Shown: positions 8,408 through 17,002, counted from the first letter of the stretch. The stretch is 64,000 bases of DNA from Pseudomonadales bacterium (GCA_041395945.1 JAWKZN010000001.1:1054001-1118000), one strand, 5' to 3'. Program-made: numbers and translations. Notes: a model not told the origin generated them from the sequence alone.

Positions 8408-9901
8408 ATGAACAAACTCAGCGCACTGGATGCCGGTTTCCTCTACCTGGAGTCCGAGCGTGCTCCGCAGCACATCGCCTCTGTACAGGTACTTGAACTG
8501 GCGGAGGGTGTCCGGGCGGATACCTTCGTCGCTGAACTCAAACAACTGCTGGCCTCCCGCGCTCATCTGGTCCCCTGTTTCACGATGCGGTTGCAGGCGA
8601 CGCCCTTCGGACTGGACCACCCTGAATGGGTGAAGGATCCGACGTTCGATCTCGAGAATCACGTGCATACCCTGGCGGTGGCGCAACCCGGCGGTCAGGA
8701 GCAACTGGAAGCGACCATTGCCCGGTTACACGAATTACGGCTCGATCGCTCAAAGCCCTTGTGGGATCTGTGGGTACTCACCGGACTCGAGGGTGGCCGG
8801 ATCGCTTACTACAACCGGGTCCACCATGCCTGTGTAGACGGTGTCGCCGGTCAGCGCATGATCGAAGCCATCATGGACACCGATCCGCTGCCCCGGGTGG
8901 TCGAGCCCGCCGGCACCACGCCAGTCCCGGGCGGGACGGGCACTGCAGGCCTGTTAATCGGCGCACTGGAAAATCTGCTGAAGTATCAGACAAGACAGCC
9001 TGCCGCCGCATTGGCCAGTCTGGATACCGCCGCCCGGCTCTTCCGGCGCGCCTTCGATCCCGGGAAAGGCTTTGGCGCCGCAGCGGAGCAGGCGCCGGTC
9101 ACCCGATTCAATCATGCGATCGGCTCCAAGCGTGTCTACGCTGCCGGGGACCTGTCGATTGCAGACCTGAAATCGCTGGCCAGGGCCTCCCATGCGACGC
9201 TCAACGATGCGTTCCTGGCGGTGTGTGCAGGCGGTCTGCGCCGCTATTTCTCCCGCCTCGGCGAACTGCCGGATAAGCAACTGCTGGCCGGCTGCCCCGT
9301 TTCCCTGCGGCGTCCGAACGATTCCGCCAGTAACAACCAGGTGACCCTGATGACGGTCGGACTGGCGACGGACAGCGCGGATCCGCTCGAGCGCCTGCGG
9401 CGGATTGCCCGCTCGGCAAGGAAGGCCAAAGCACTCACCCTGGATCTTGCCAGGAGTTTCGATGCGGACGTTGCGCTGCCGGGTTTACCGACCCTGCTAC
9501 AGGGCCTGGCGCGCTTCGCTGAGGCGAGTGGTGCTGTGAATCTTCCCGGACAGCGACCACCCTTCAACCTGGTCATCTCCAATGTGCCCGGCCCCCGGCA
9601 GCCACTGTATTCCAACGGGGCGCGCATGCTCACCCACTACCCGGTGTCGATACCGGCCCATGGGCAGGCGGTGAATATCACGGTACAGAGCTACGCGGGA
9701 CGCCTGTACTTCGGGATCACGGGCTGTGCCAGAGCGCTGCCGGACGCATCGATTCTGCGGGACGACCTGCTCGGTGCCGGTGAACGCCTGATGGCGATCG
9801 GCGGGCAGGCAGTTCGCGCCGGTACCGGTTCTCCGAGCATCATCCGCAAGGTGCGCAGCGGCACAGCGCGGCGCTCAGAACTGGCGAATCAGGCGGCCTG
9901 A
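8408..9901 (+). CDS. wax ester synthase / diacylglycerol O-acyltransferase (WS/DGAT), copy 2
   Basis: 497 residues, second member of the acyl-CoA:alcohol/diacylglycerol acyltransferase family in the window. The active-site HHACVDG has His139/His140/Asp144. The N-terminus SALDAGFLYLESERAPQHI, the NDAFLAVCAGGLRRYF block and NLVISNVPGPRQPLY near the C-terminus are family hallmarks. ATG 8408 is chosen because AAAGGAG stands about 10 bases upstream. The sequence differs clearly from copy 1, so substrate preference may differ (wax ester versus triacylglycerol). It is preceded by a sigma-54 promoter and followed by the phasin gene after 188 bases. Confidence 0.92.
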   Translation: MNKLSALDAGFLYLESERAPQHIASVQVLELAEGVRADTFVAELKQLLASRAHLVPCFTMRLQATPFGLDHPEWVKDPTFDLENHVHTLAVAQPGGQEQLEATIARLHELRLDRSKPLWDLWVLTGLEGGRIAYYNRVHHACVDGVAGQRMIEAIMDTDPLPRVVEPAGTTPVPGGTGTAGLLIGALENLLKYQTRQPAAALASLDTAARLFRRAFDPGKGFGAAAEQAPVTRFNHAIGSKRVYAAGDLSIADLKSLARASHATLNDAFLAVCAGGLRRYFSRLGELPDKQLLAGCPVSLRRPNDSASNNQVTLMTVGLATDSADPLERLRRIARSARKAKALTLDLARSFDADVALPGLPTLLQGLARFAEASGAVNLPGQRPPFNLVISNVPGPRQPLYSNGARMLTHYPVSIPAHGQAVNITVQSYAGRLYFGITGCARALPDASILRDDLLGAGERLMAIGGQAVRAGTGSPSIIRKVRSGTARRSELANQAA

Positions 9902-9940
9902 GGCCGCTGCAGCGGGGGCTGCAACTTTTTCCAGAAAATA

Positions 9941-9988
9941 GTTGCAGTGCACAATGCTGTGGTGCACAATGCGTTTGTGCATCGCAAC
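9941..9988 (+). promoter_or_regulatory. TGC-rich repeat array upstream of the phasin gene, candidate PhaR operator
   Basis: GTGCACAATGC occurs at 9947 and 9962, and GTGCATCGC at 9977, so three units are spaced exactly 15 bases apart. The array is bounded by GTTGC at 9941 and GCAAC near its right end. PhaR proteins are known to bind TGC/GCA-rich repeats in front of phasin genes. Assignment to this PhaR is inference. Confidence 0.55.
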
Positions 9989-10089
9989 ACGGCCCCGAAT
10001 TCCAGCGCCAGGACTCACTTGAATCCAAATGCTGGCGAAGGCCTGGATCTAAAATTTTGTCAATCACTCTTACTTAAAGGAGATTAGAG

Positions 10090-10449
10090 ATGAGCAAACT
10101 GGAAAATGGCCTCCGCAATACCGCCAAGCTGACCCGTGACCTGTTCGAAATGAACAACAGCGCGATGGTCAAGATCGTTGAGCTGTCCGCCGAGAACTTC
10201 AAGAAGTACCTCGAGCTGAACCAGTCCTACGTCGCCAAGCTGCCGGAAGTGCGTGATGTCGGCGCTTTTGTCGAACTGCAGCGTGACTACGGTCAGAGCC
10301 TCTGGGAAGGCGTGCAGGCAGACCTCAAGGCACGTGGCGAGATCGTGCGCAGCACGGTTGAGCAGACCGGCGAGCTGGTCCGCGGCGTTTTCACCGAAAG
10401 CCCCGTCGACGAAGCCCGCAACAAGGTTGCCCAGGCCGTCGCCGCCTGA
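10090..10449 (+). CDS. phasin family protein (PHA granule-associated)
   Basis: 119 residues with Phasin_2 character: small, Lys/Glu-rich, long amphipathic helices without Cys or Trp clusters. Readable blocks are TRDLFEMNNSAMVKIVELSA, LELNQSYVAKLPEV and TGELVRGVFTESP. Phasins coat PHA granules and control their number and size. A strong AAAGGAG ribosome site 9 bases before ATG suggests high expression. An intrinsic terminator follows before the synthase gene. Product symbols such as phaP are plausible but the family is diverse. Confidence 0.85.
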   Translation: MSKLENGLRNTAKLTRDLFEMNNSAMVKIVELSAENFKKYLELNQSYVAKLPEVRDVGAFVELQRDYGQSLWEGVQADLKARGEIVRSTVEQTGELVRGVFTESPVDEARNKVAQAVAA

Positions 10450-10525
10450 TCAGGTTAATCCTCTAATAAGAGGCCGCGATCAGGGTCAGCCTTCGGTTGT
10501 GCCCTGCTGCAGCGGCCCTTGAATA

Positions 10526-10563
10526 GCCCGCGATTTCCCCTGGAGTCGCGGGCTTTTTCTTTT
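10526..10563 (+). terminator. rho-independent terminator after the phasin gene
   Basis: Perfect 8-bp stem GCCCGCGA / TCGCGGGC with a 12-base loop, followed by TTTTTCTTTT. It lies about 75 bases after the phasin stop and ahead of the PHA synthase start, so the highly expressed phasin message should end here with some read-through. Confidence 0.85.
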
Positions 10564-10635
10564 GGGTTGGAGGATCTCGTTTATCATGCAGGCAGATCCG
10601 GGGAATCGGCAGTCCGACAGCAGCTGGGGAGAGTG

Positions 10636-12330
10636 ATGGCGAACGAAGTAAACAAACCGGAGGTCCTTCCGGAATCGATTGCGGAGCGCACGGAAGGTGC
10701 GGCGGCCGCGAGTGGATTCGGGGTCGACGCCAGGTCGATCGTGGATGCCTGGGGGGCAATCATCGAAGAAGCCTCGGTGCAGCCGCGCGCGGTACTCGAT
10801 TCCGGACGCAGACTGGGCGGGGAACTCGGCAGGATCTGGCTCGGCGTCAGCGACACCGTCCTGGATGCCGGAGATACCCGATTCAAGGACGCCGCCTGGC
10901 GGGAGAATGGCTTCTACCGTCGCCTCGGACAGTCCTACCGGGCGTGGACACAGGCCCTCGACGACTGGCTTGACAGTTCTGAGCTGGACGGCATCGATCG
11001 GGAGCGCGCGCGGTTCGTGCTCAATGCCACCAAGGACATTGCCGCACCGGTCAACACCCTGCTCGGCAATCCGGAAGCGCTGCGTCGGCTGTGGGAGACC
11101 CGGGGCAGCAGCCTGCTCAAAGGACTGCGTAATCTGGTCGACGATGTGCGCCACAATCATGGTTACCCGGCGGTCGCAGATCGCGAGGCGTTCGTGGTTG
11201 GCAAAGATGTTGCGACCACACCGGGCGCAGTGGTGTTCCGCAATGAGCTCTTCGAGCTGATTCAGTACCGGCCGACGACCAGGCAGGTTTCACCGATTCC
11301 ACTGCTCTATGTTTTCAGCCAGGTGAACCGGTTCTATCTGGGAGACCTGACACCGGACCGCAGCCTGTTTCGACGTCTGCTCGACTCAGGGATTCCGGTG
11401 TTCGCCATCAGCTGGCGCAATCCCACGAAGGAGCACCGGTACTGGAATATCGACACCTATGCGGATGGCATCATCGAGGCCATCAAAGTGATACAGAAAG
11501 TCAGCAAGCAGAAGAAAGTGCATCTCATGGGTCTGTGCGCGGGTGGACTGGTCTCAACCGCTGCCGCCGGTGTACTGCAGGCCCGGGGAGATGAGTCCAT
11601 TGAGACCCTCTCACTGTTTGTAAATGTGCTCGATTCCAGACCCGGCGAGAGTGAGTTCGGGCTGTTTGTTACCGAGCGCTCCGTGGAAGCGCAGAAGGCG
11701 GCAGTACGCAGCCGGGGGGTATTCTCCGAGCGGGACGTGTTCGAAATGTTCGCCATGCTGCGGATTGAAGAGAACGTGATGAATTTCTTCCGCAGCAACT
11801 ATCTGCTGGGGGAGAGTCCGCTGCAGCATCCGCTGCTGTTCTGGTCGATGGATTACACCCGGGTACCGGCGGAGATGCAGTGCGACTTCCTCGATCTGGG
11901 CCAGTACAACCGGCTTGCGAAGAAGGAGATGAGGGTGCTCGGCAAGCGGGTGGATCTGAGCAGAATCAGATACCCCGTGTACATCATGGCAGGCAGCACG
12001 GATCACATCACACCGTGGAAAGCCTGCTACCGGAGCACCCAGCTGTTCGGCGGGGAGGTGGAATTTGTGCTCACCAACCAGAATCACACCTCCACGATCA
12101 GTGGTCGGGCAGACAATAGACACCTCAAACACTGGATTGCGACGGACCTTCCGGCGGATGCCGAAGCAGCGCTGCAGAACGCGATCGAACACGACGGTCC
12201 CTGGACCAGCCACTGGATCGACTGGCTCAATGCCCGTGCCCCGGAGCGGGTCAAGGCGCCGAATAAGCTCGGCTCGAAAAAATTTCCCGCGCTCGGGGAT
12301 GCGCCTGGCCTGTACGTGCTGGAAAAATAG
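10636..12330 (+). CDS. phaC: poly(3-hydroxyalkanoate) synthase-like protein, class I type
   Basis: 564 residues. PHA synthases polymerise hydroxyacyl-CoA into polyester at the granule surface. The lipase-like box is GLCAGG with nucleophile Cys301. The family block FAISWRNPTKEHRYWNIDTY precedes it, and the distal acid and histidine appear in GSTDHITPW and NQNHTSTISG. The N-terminal cap (PWYRxLGQSYRAW-like, here YRRLGQSYRAWTQAL) is also present. Sequence around the active site is divergent from textbook PhaC (GLCAGG instead of GxCxGG with V/I), so it may be an atypical class. Start ATG 10636 follows GGGGAGAG; the upstream open frame runs through the terminator and is rejected. Confidence 0.82.
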   Translation: MANEVNKPEVLPESIAERTEGAAAASGFGVDARSIVDAWGAIIEEASVQPRAVLDSGRRLGGELGRIWLGVSDTVLDAGDTRFKDAAWRENGFYRRLGQSYRAWTQALDDWLDSSELDGIDRERARFVLNATKDIAAPVNTLLGNPEALRRLWETRGSSLLKGLRNLVDDVRHNHGYPAVADREAFVVGKDVATTPGAVVFRNELFELIQYRPTTRQVSPIPLLYVFSQVNRFYLGDLTPDRSLFRRLLDSGIPVFAISWRNPTKEHRYWNIDTYADGIIEAIKVIQKVSKQKKVHLMGLCAGGLVSTAAAGVLQARGDESIETLSLFVNVLDSRPGESEFGLFVTERSVEAQKAAVRSRGVFSERDVFEMFAMLRIEENVMNFFRSNYLLGESPLQHPLLFWSMDYTRVPAEMQCDFLDLGQYNRLAKKEMRVLGKRVDLSRIRYPVYIMAGSTDHITPWKACYRSTQLFGGEVEFVLTNQNHTSTISGRADNRHLKHWIATDLPADAEAALQNAIEHDGPWTSHWIDWLNARAPERVKAPNKLGSKKFPALGDAPGLYVLEK

Positions 12331-12479
12331 CGCAGCAGAGCAGAATTCGAGGGGAAGAATTCGAGGGGGAAGCAATTGAGAAAGTAAGGCGCAATACATT
12401 AAGCGCTTTGCACGCCGCTTTCAACGGTTTCGGAATCCACCCTGCGGCGTACACTTAAGCACACAGGAGGAGGGGATAC

Positions 12480-12785
12480 ATGGCTATCTATATCATGATG
12501 AGCACGCTCACGGACGAAGGGCGCAAGACACTCAAAGAGCGACCCGATCGCCTCAAGGCAGTGAACAAGGAAGTGGAATCCATGGGTGCACGGGTGATTA
12601 ACCAGTTCGCCGTGCTGGGTGGGTACGACTTCGTGAATATCATCGACGCACCAACCAACGAGGTGATGTCGCGGATATCCATGGAACTCGGTTCCCGCGG
12701 CACCATCAAGATCACCACTTATCCGGCGATGGACATCGACGCGTTTGTCGACATGTTGCAGGGAAAAACTCCGAGCGGCGCATAG
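12480..12785 (+). CDS. GYD domain protein, stand-alone
   Basis: 101 residues forming one ferredoxin-like GYD domain, named after the motif seen here as VLGGYDFVNIID. Other typical parts are MSTLTDEGRKTLKERPDRL at the start and GTIKITTYPAMD at the end. The family has no settled function. AGGAGGAGG stands just before the ATG, so it is probably well translated. The next gene starts 4 bases after its stop and carries a second GYD-like domain fused to an acyltransferase, which hints at a shared role in lipid synthesis. Confidence 0.8.
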   Translation: MAIYIMMSTLTDEGRKTLKERPDRLKAVNKEVESMGARVINQFAVLGGYDFVNIIDAPTNEVMSRISMELGSRGTIKITTYPAMDIDAFVDMLQGKTPSGA

Positions 12786-12789
12786 CATC

Positions 12790-13839
12790 ATGCCAACCTA
12801 CGTGATGCTCATGCGCTATCACTCCGATGGCCTGCGGGCAGCGAAAGAAGATCCCCGTGTACTGCTCGGCGTGCACGAAGCCCTGGCGCGCTGGGAAGCC
12901 AGGGTGCTGTACAGCTACAGCATGCTGGGTGACTGGGATCAGTGCACGGTCTTCGAAGCGCCGGACAATTTCAAAGCCTACCGGGCCACTCTGGCTCAGG
13001 AGTTCGGTACCACTTCGGATACCGAGATCCTGCCGACCATCAACATGGACCTGTTTGAGAAACTGATTTCCCAGGAAGCCGGCACCGTGGGGCCACATCC
13101 CTGGCAAATCACCTGGTGGGCCAAAATCGGGCGGCTTGCCTATCGTCGCCACGCGTACAGCCAGTGGGTTGATCCCTACTGTAAGCCTCTGACAATCACC
13201 GGCCGGGAAAAATTCCGGCAGATCAAGGGGCCCTGCATCATCGTCGCCAACCACACCAGCCATATGGACGGACTGGTACTGCACGCATCTCTGCCGCAAC
13301 GCATCCGCTGGAATGTGTATTCGGGTGCTGCCGCCGACCGCTGGTTTATCAAAGGGCGCAAGGAACTGGTGATGCAGCCCTGGTATCAGTCACTGGCGAT
13401 GGGCACCTTCCCCATTCAGCGTGGTGGAGGCTCCAAGGCGCTGGACTATCCGAAGTGGCTGCTCGACAAAGGCTGCAATGTGATCATCTTTCCGGAAGGC
13501 ACCCGCTCCACCAGCCGCAGTATGGCGAAATTCCGCCACGGTGTGTCCATTCTGGCGCTGACGAAGAACGTGCCCGTGGTACCTGTTTTTCTCACCGGGT
13601 TGCGAAAACTGCGACCGAAAGGATCCAGAGAGATCTTTCCTGGCCCGGTTGGTGCACACATTCTCGATCCCATCTACTTTCCGGAAGGTACCGAAGTGCC
13701 GGATGCCACCCGCATGATCTACAACGCACTGAATACCGTGCATGAACGGGTGAGTCGCTACGGCGATGAGGCAGCTATGCCGGGCTGGCGCCCTCCGGCT
13801 GAGAAAGAGCCGGAAACAGCGCCTGCTCGAGCCAGCTGA
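12790..13839 (+). CDS. fusion of an N-terminal GYD-like domain to a PlsC-type 1-acyl-glycerol-3-phosphate acyltransferase
   Basis: 349 residues. Residues 1 to about 95 (MPTYVMLMRYHSDGLRAAKE, SYSMLGDWDQCTVFEAPDNF, ILPTINMDLFEKL) align by eye with the preceding GYD protein; GYD is replaced by GDWD. Residues from about 125 are a PlsC acyltransferase with the HX4D motif NHTSHMD (about 154-160) and FPEGTRS (about 234-240), then VPVVPVFLTGL. Such enzymes acylate lysophosphatidate and feed both phospholipid and triacylglycerol synthesis. Start 12790 is immediately after the stand-alone GYD gene. The last 65 bases overlap the opposite-strand lipase gene. Confidence 0.85.
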   Translation: MPTYVMLMRYHSDGLRAAKEDPRVLLGVHEALARWEARVLYSYSMLGDWDQCTVFEAPDNFKAYRATLAQEFGTTSDTEILPTINMDLFEKLISQEAGTVGPHPWQITWWAKIGRLAYRRHAYSQWVDPYCKPLTITGREKFRQIKGPCIIVANHTSHMDGLVLHASLPQRIRWNVYSGAAADRWFIKGRKELVMQPWYQSLAMGTFPIQRGGGSKALDYPKWLLDKGCNVIIFPEGTRSTSRSMAKFRHGVSILALTKNVPVVPVFLTGLRKLRPKGSREIFPGPVGAHILDPIYFPEGTEVPDATRMIYNALNTVHERVSRYGDEAAMPGWRPPAEKEPETAPARAS

Positions 13840-14725
13840 GCAGGTCCGCCATCACAGCTTCCCGGTTGGTTTCGTTGAGCATTTCGTGTCTGCCGCCTTC
13901 GTAAAGACGGTACTCCAGATTTCTGATCACTTTCCGGTAGCGTGCCAGGAGTCGGTCCAGACCCTTCTCCGAATCGTGGACCGGATCCGCGCCGCCGGAG
14001 AAAACATAGACGGGCAGATCGGCGGGGATCTCAGCGATCCTGCGCCTGCTGCGCGCTTCCCGGGCGCCAGCGAAGAGGCGGGAGAGACTGCCCGCGCGCA
14101 GCACAAATCCACAGGCAGGATCTTCCACGTAACGCCGTACCTGGTCCGCATCCCGGGACAGCCATTCGAAGCCGGATGCCCCGGGCGCGTCGAACGGCTT
14201 GTTTGCATCACCGAAGAGCATCTTCTGCAGGAGTTCGGACTCCCCCTCACTGCCCAGGCGCCAGGCTTCGATCCGGGCGATGGTCTGGGACAGGAGGAGT
14301 TTGAGCATGCCGCTGAAACCGGGTGATCCTGAGATCACCGCCGCCTGCAGATCTCCACCATGACGATACAGGTACTGCTGGGTGAGCATCGCACCCATGC
14401 TGTGGCCGATCAGTGCGTGGGGCCTGCCGGGGTATTCACCGGCAATGCGTTCGCGAAGCTGCCGGGTATCCGCGATGGTGCGGTTCCAGCCATCCTCGCC
14501 GAGGTCGCCGAAGCCGAGTTCTGCGGAGCGTCCGTGACCCCGGTGATCGTCCGCGTAGACTGCGTATCCTGCGGCGTTCAGCCGGCCGGCTGCCCAGTCG
14601 TAACGGGCAGCATGTTCACCCATGCCATGGGCGATCTGGATGGTGGCTCTGACCGCGCCTGTCGGCAGCCAGCGGTAGTAGTGCACAGCGTGGCCGTCAC
14701 TGGCAGTGAGGGTCTGACTCTCCAT
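13775..14725 (-). CDS. monoacylglycerol lipase / lysophospholipase-like alpha/beta hydrolase
   Basis: 316 residues of the serine-aminopeptidase/Hydrolase_4 type. Hallmarks are IAHGMGEHAARYDW (oxyanion loop), DDHRGHGRS, nucleophile GHSMGA (Ser109), an acid in FSGGADPVHD and His in EGGRHEMLNE. There is no signal peptide, so a cytoplasmic lipase breaking down mono- or lysoglycerides is likely, complementing the synthase genes around it. Its ATG overlaps the stop of the upstream HAD gene by one base (TGATG), indicating translational coupling. Its 3' end overlaps the GYD-PlsC gene. Confidence 0.85.
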   Translation of the reverse strand: MESQTLTASDGHAVHYYRWLPTGAVRATIQIAHGMGEHAARYDWAAGRLNAAGYAVYADDHRGHGRSAELGFGDLGEDGWNRTIADTRQLRERIAGEYPGRPHALIGHSMGAMLTQQYLYRHGGDLQAAVISGSPGFSGMLKLLLSQTIARIEAWRLGSEGESELLQKMLFGDANKPFDAPGASGFEWLSRDADQVRRYVEDPACGFVLRAGSLSRLFAGAREARSRRRIAEIPADLPVYVFSGGADPVHDSEKGLDRLLARYRKVIRNLEYRLYEGGRHEMLNETNREAVMADLLSWLEQALFPALSQPEGASPA

Positions 14726-15528
14726 CAGGGTGCCCCGGTGGCGAGAATGCGCTCGACCGCCCGTGCAACGCCGGCTTCATCATTGCGCGCGGTCACGTGT
14801 GTGGCCACGGATTTGGTATGTTCGTCGGCCTGTCCCATGGCCACGGAAGCGCCCGCCGCGCGGAACATCTCCAGGTCGTTTTCCGAATCCCCGAAGGCGA
14901 TCACCTGGGCTGGTGTGATGCCCAGATGCGTGCAGGCTGCGCGCAGCGCATCGCCCTTGCTGCCTTTCTTCGAGGTGAGCGTGAGCAGGGTTTTCCCGGT
15001 AGGGCCGATACTGTTCACGAACAGCACCCGGTCCTGAAACTTCTCTTTCAGCTCCCGGCGGATCCGCTCGTTCGCTGCAGAGCCCTGAATCACTGCGACT
15101 CGAGGCAGGCTCTGGGCGGCACCGCTGAGTTTAGGGACCCAGTGCATTTCCTCCGGCATCTGGGAGGGGTCGGGTTCTCCATCCAGCTTCACCAGCACCC
15201 GATCGCTCACGGTTACCGTTGCGATACAGCGTTCCTCATCGCAGAGGGTAAAAAGCGCATCGGCGAAATCTGCAGGCAGGCGCTCATCGAATACATCCAC
15301 GCCACTGACAGGGTCGTGCACCTGGGCGCCGGAACAGGCGATCACCAGGCCCCTGATGCCGATTTCCGCCTCGACCCGCTGTGCCATCTGCACCCAGCGG
15401 GCGGTTGCGATCATGATCTGGAAACCGGCCGCATGGGCCATCCGCAGGGCGGTGATGTTGTCTTCCGGCACGTGCTCGCCGACGAGCAGGGTGCCGTCGA
15501 GATCGATGGCGAAGGCGCGGTAGGCCAT
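14725..15528 (-). CDS. Cof-type HAD-superfamily phosphatase
   Basis: 267 residues. HAD motif I is FAIDLDGTLL at the N-terminus, motif III lysine lies in KKGSKGDALRAAC, and motif IV is FGDSENDLEMF. The C2-type cap between them places it in the Cof/YidA group, cytoplasmic phosphatases for sugar phosphates or cofactors. It is first in a two-gene unit with the lipase and overlaps it by one base. GGAGAC stands ahead of its ATG, and a tRNA-Leu lies 22 bases upstream on the same strand. Confidence 0.88.
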   Translation of the reverse strand: MAYRAFAIDLDGTLLVGEHVPEDNITALRMAHAAGFQIMIATARWVQMAQRVEAEIGIRGLVIACSGAQVHDPVSGVDVFDERLPADFADALFTLCDEERCIATVTVSDRVLVKLDGEPDPSQMPEEMHWVPKLSGAAQSLPRVAVIQGSAANERIRRELKEKFQDRVLFVNSIGPTGKTLLTLTSKKGSKGDALRAACTHLGITPAQVIAFGDSENDLEMFRAAGASVAMGQADEHTKSVATHVTARNDEAGVARAVERILATGAP

Positions 15529-15550
15529 GAAGGTCTCCTTATGCGATGTC

Positions 15551-15637
15551 TGGTGCCCGGAGCCGGAATCGAACCGGCACGGCCTTGCGGCCGAGAGATT
15601 TTAAGTCTCTTGTGTCTACCAGTTTCACCATCCGGGC
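15551..15637 (-). tRNA. tRNA-Leu (UAA)
   Basis: Minus-strand class II tRNA with acceptor GCCCGGA/TCCGGGC, anticodon stem AGAGA/TCTCT and loop CTTAAAA (anticodon TAA). It has a long variable arm (CGGCCGCAAGGCCG), T-arm GGTTCGATTCC and encoded CCA. All arms pair. Confidence 0.95.
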
Positions 15638-15736
15638 GATGGTCGCGGAGGATAGCAGATGACCGCGGATGGCGGCGGCCGGGGGTCGCGGTGTAGTGTG
15701 CCTGTAGCGACTGAATGCCCGTGGCAGGGAGGGACT

Positions 15737-17002
15737 ATGCGAGCAGGATTACTCTGTCTGTGTTTACTGGTGAGCTGGGTTGCGGCACCTGTGCAGGGGA
15801 TGGAGCTGTCGGCCGCGAGCCCGGGACGATTGGGTATGTCGGCCGCACGACTGGATCTGGCGCCCGCCCTGCTCGAAGACTACATCCAGCGCGAAGAACT
15901 GGTGGGTGCGGTGCTGCTCGTCGTGCGGGATGGGCGGGTCGTTCTGCACACGGCTCACGGCGCCCGGGACCGGGAAGCCGCTCTGCCCATGGAGCGGGAC
16001 ACGATCTTCCGTATCGCCTCCCAGACCAAGGCGATTGTCAGCGTTGCCGTGCTGAAGCTGCAGGAAGAAGGAAAACTGCTGATAGGTGATCCGCTCGGAA
16101 AGTACCTTCCGGAGTTCCAGGAGACGACGGTTGCCGTAGCAGACGGTGCGGGCGAGCCGCTCATCGTGCCAGCGAATCGCGCCATTACCGTGCGTGATCT
16201 CCTCACCCACAGTGCCGGGATCGGCTATGGCTACGGACCTGCCGCCGCGGCGTGGGCAGATGCAGGCATTCAGGGCTGGTACTTCGCACATCGCGAAGAG
16301 CCGATCCGGGAGACGGTGCGGCGGATGGCGGCACTGCCGATGGACGCCCAGCCTGGAGACGCTTTCGTCTATGGCTACGCCACGGACATCCTCGGTGCGC
16401 TGATCGAAGTCGTCTCAGGCGAGTCGCTGGATGCGTATCTCAAACAGGCGCTGTTCGATCCCATCGGTATGACAGACACCCACTTCTACCTGCCCACGGC
16501 GAAACGCGCGCGGCTGGCGGTGGTGTATTCCGCGGGAAAGGAAGGTGGCGCCCCCCAGCGCGCCCCCGAGGTCAGTGCGATGGTGGGTCAGGGCGCCTAT
16601 GTGGAGGGCCCCCGTGTCAGTTTCTCCGGTGGCGCCGGTCTGCTCTCCACCGCCATGGACTACGCCCGCTTTCTGCGCATGCTGCAGAACGGCGGGCGCA
16701 TCGATGGGGTGCAGATTCTCAGCCCCAGGACCGTCGCCCTGATGACGGTCGATCATCTTGGAGACATCCCGTTCAGGCCCGGTGAAGGCTTCGGTCTGGG
16801 AGTCTCCACCACGCTGGATCTGGGCGCGCGGGGCATTCCCGGTTCGGTGGGTGAATATGGCTGGGGTGGTGCTTACCACACCGTCTACTGGGTGGATCCC
16901 GCCGAGCGAATCATCGTGGTGTACATGACCCAGCTGCTGCCGGCGGAGGGGATCGATGAGACCCGCAAGCTGCGGGCCATCATCTACGGGGCGATCCGCT
17001 GA
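15737..17002 (+). CDS. exported serine hydrolase, beta-lactamase/esterase (class C-like) family
   Basis: 421 residues. A signal peptide runs from MRAGLLCLCLLVSWVAAPVQG. The active-site SxxK is SQTK in RIASQTKAIVSVAV. HSAGIGYGYG and FVYGYATDILG follow, the second replacing the usual YxN by Y-A-T, and GEYGWGGAYHTVYW stands near the end in place of KTG. These enzymes are periplasmic esterases, D-aminopeptidases or beta-lactamase relatives; the substrate is not predictable. The start is ATG 15737 with GGGAGGG in front. A homologous-fold but distinct protein is at 28748. Confidence 0.82.
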   Translation: MRAGLLCLCLLVSWVAAPVQGMELSAASPGRLGMSAARLDLAPALLEDYIQREELVGAVLLVVRDGRVVLHTAHGARDREAALPMERDTIFRIASQTKAIVSVAVLKLQEEGKLLIGDPLGKYLPEFQETTVAVADGAGEPLIVPANRAITVRDLLTHSAGIGYGYGPAAAAWADAGIQGWYFAHREEPIRETVRRMAALPMDAQPGDAFVYGYATDILGALIEVVSGESLDAYLKQALFDPIGMTDTHFYLPTAKRARLAVVYSAGKEGGAPQRAPEVSAMVGQGAYVEGPRVSFSGGAGLLSTAMDYARFLRMLQNGGRIDGVQILSPRTVALMTVDHLGDIPFRPGEGFGLGVSTTLDLGARGIPGSVGEYGWGGAYHTVYWVDPAERIIVVYMTQLLPAEGIDETRKLRAIIYGAIR

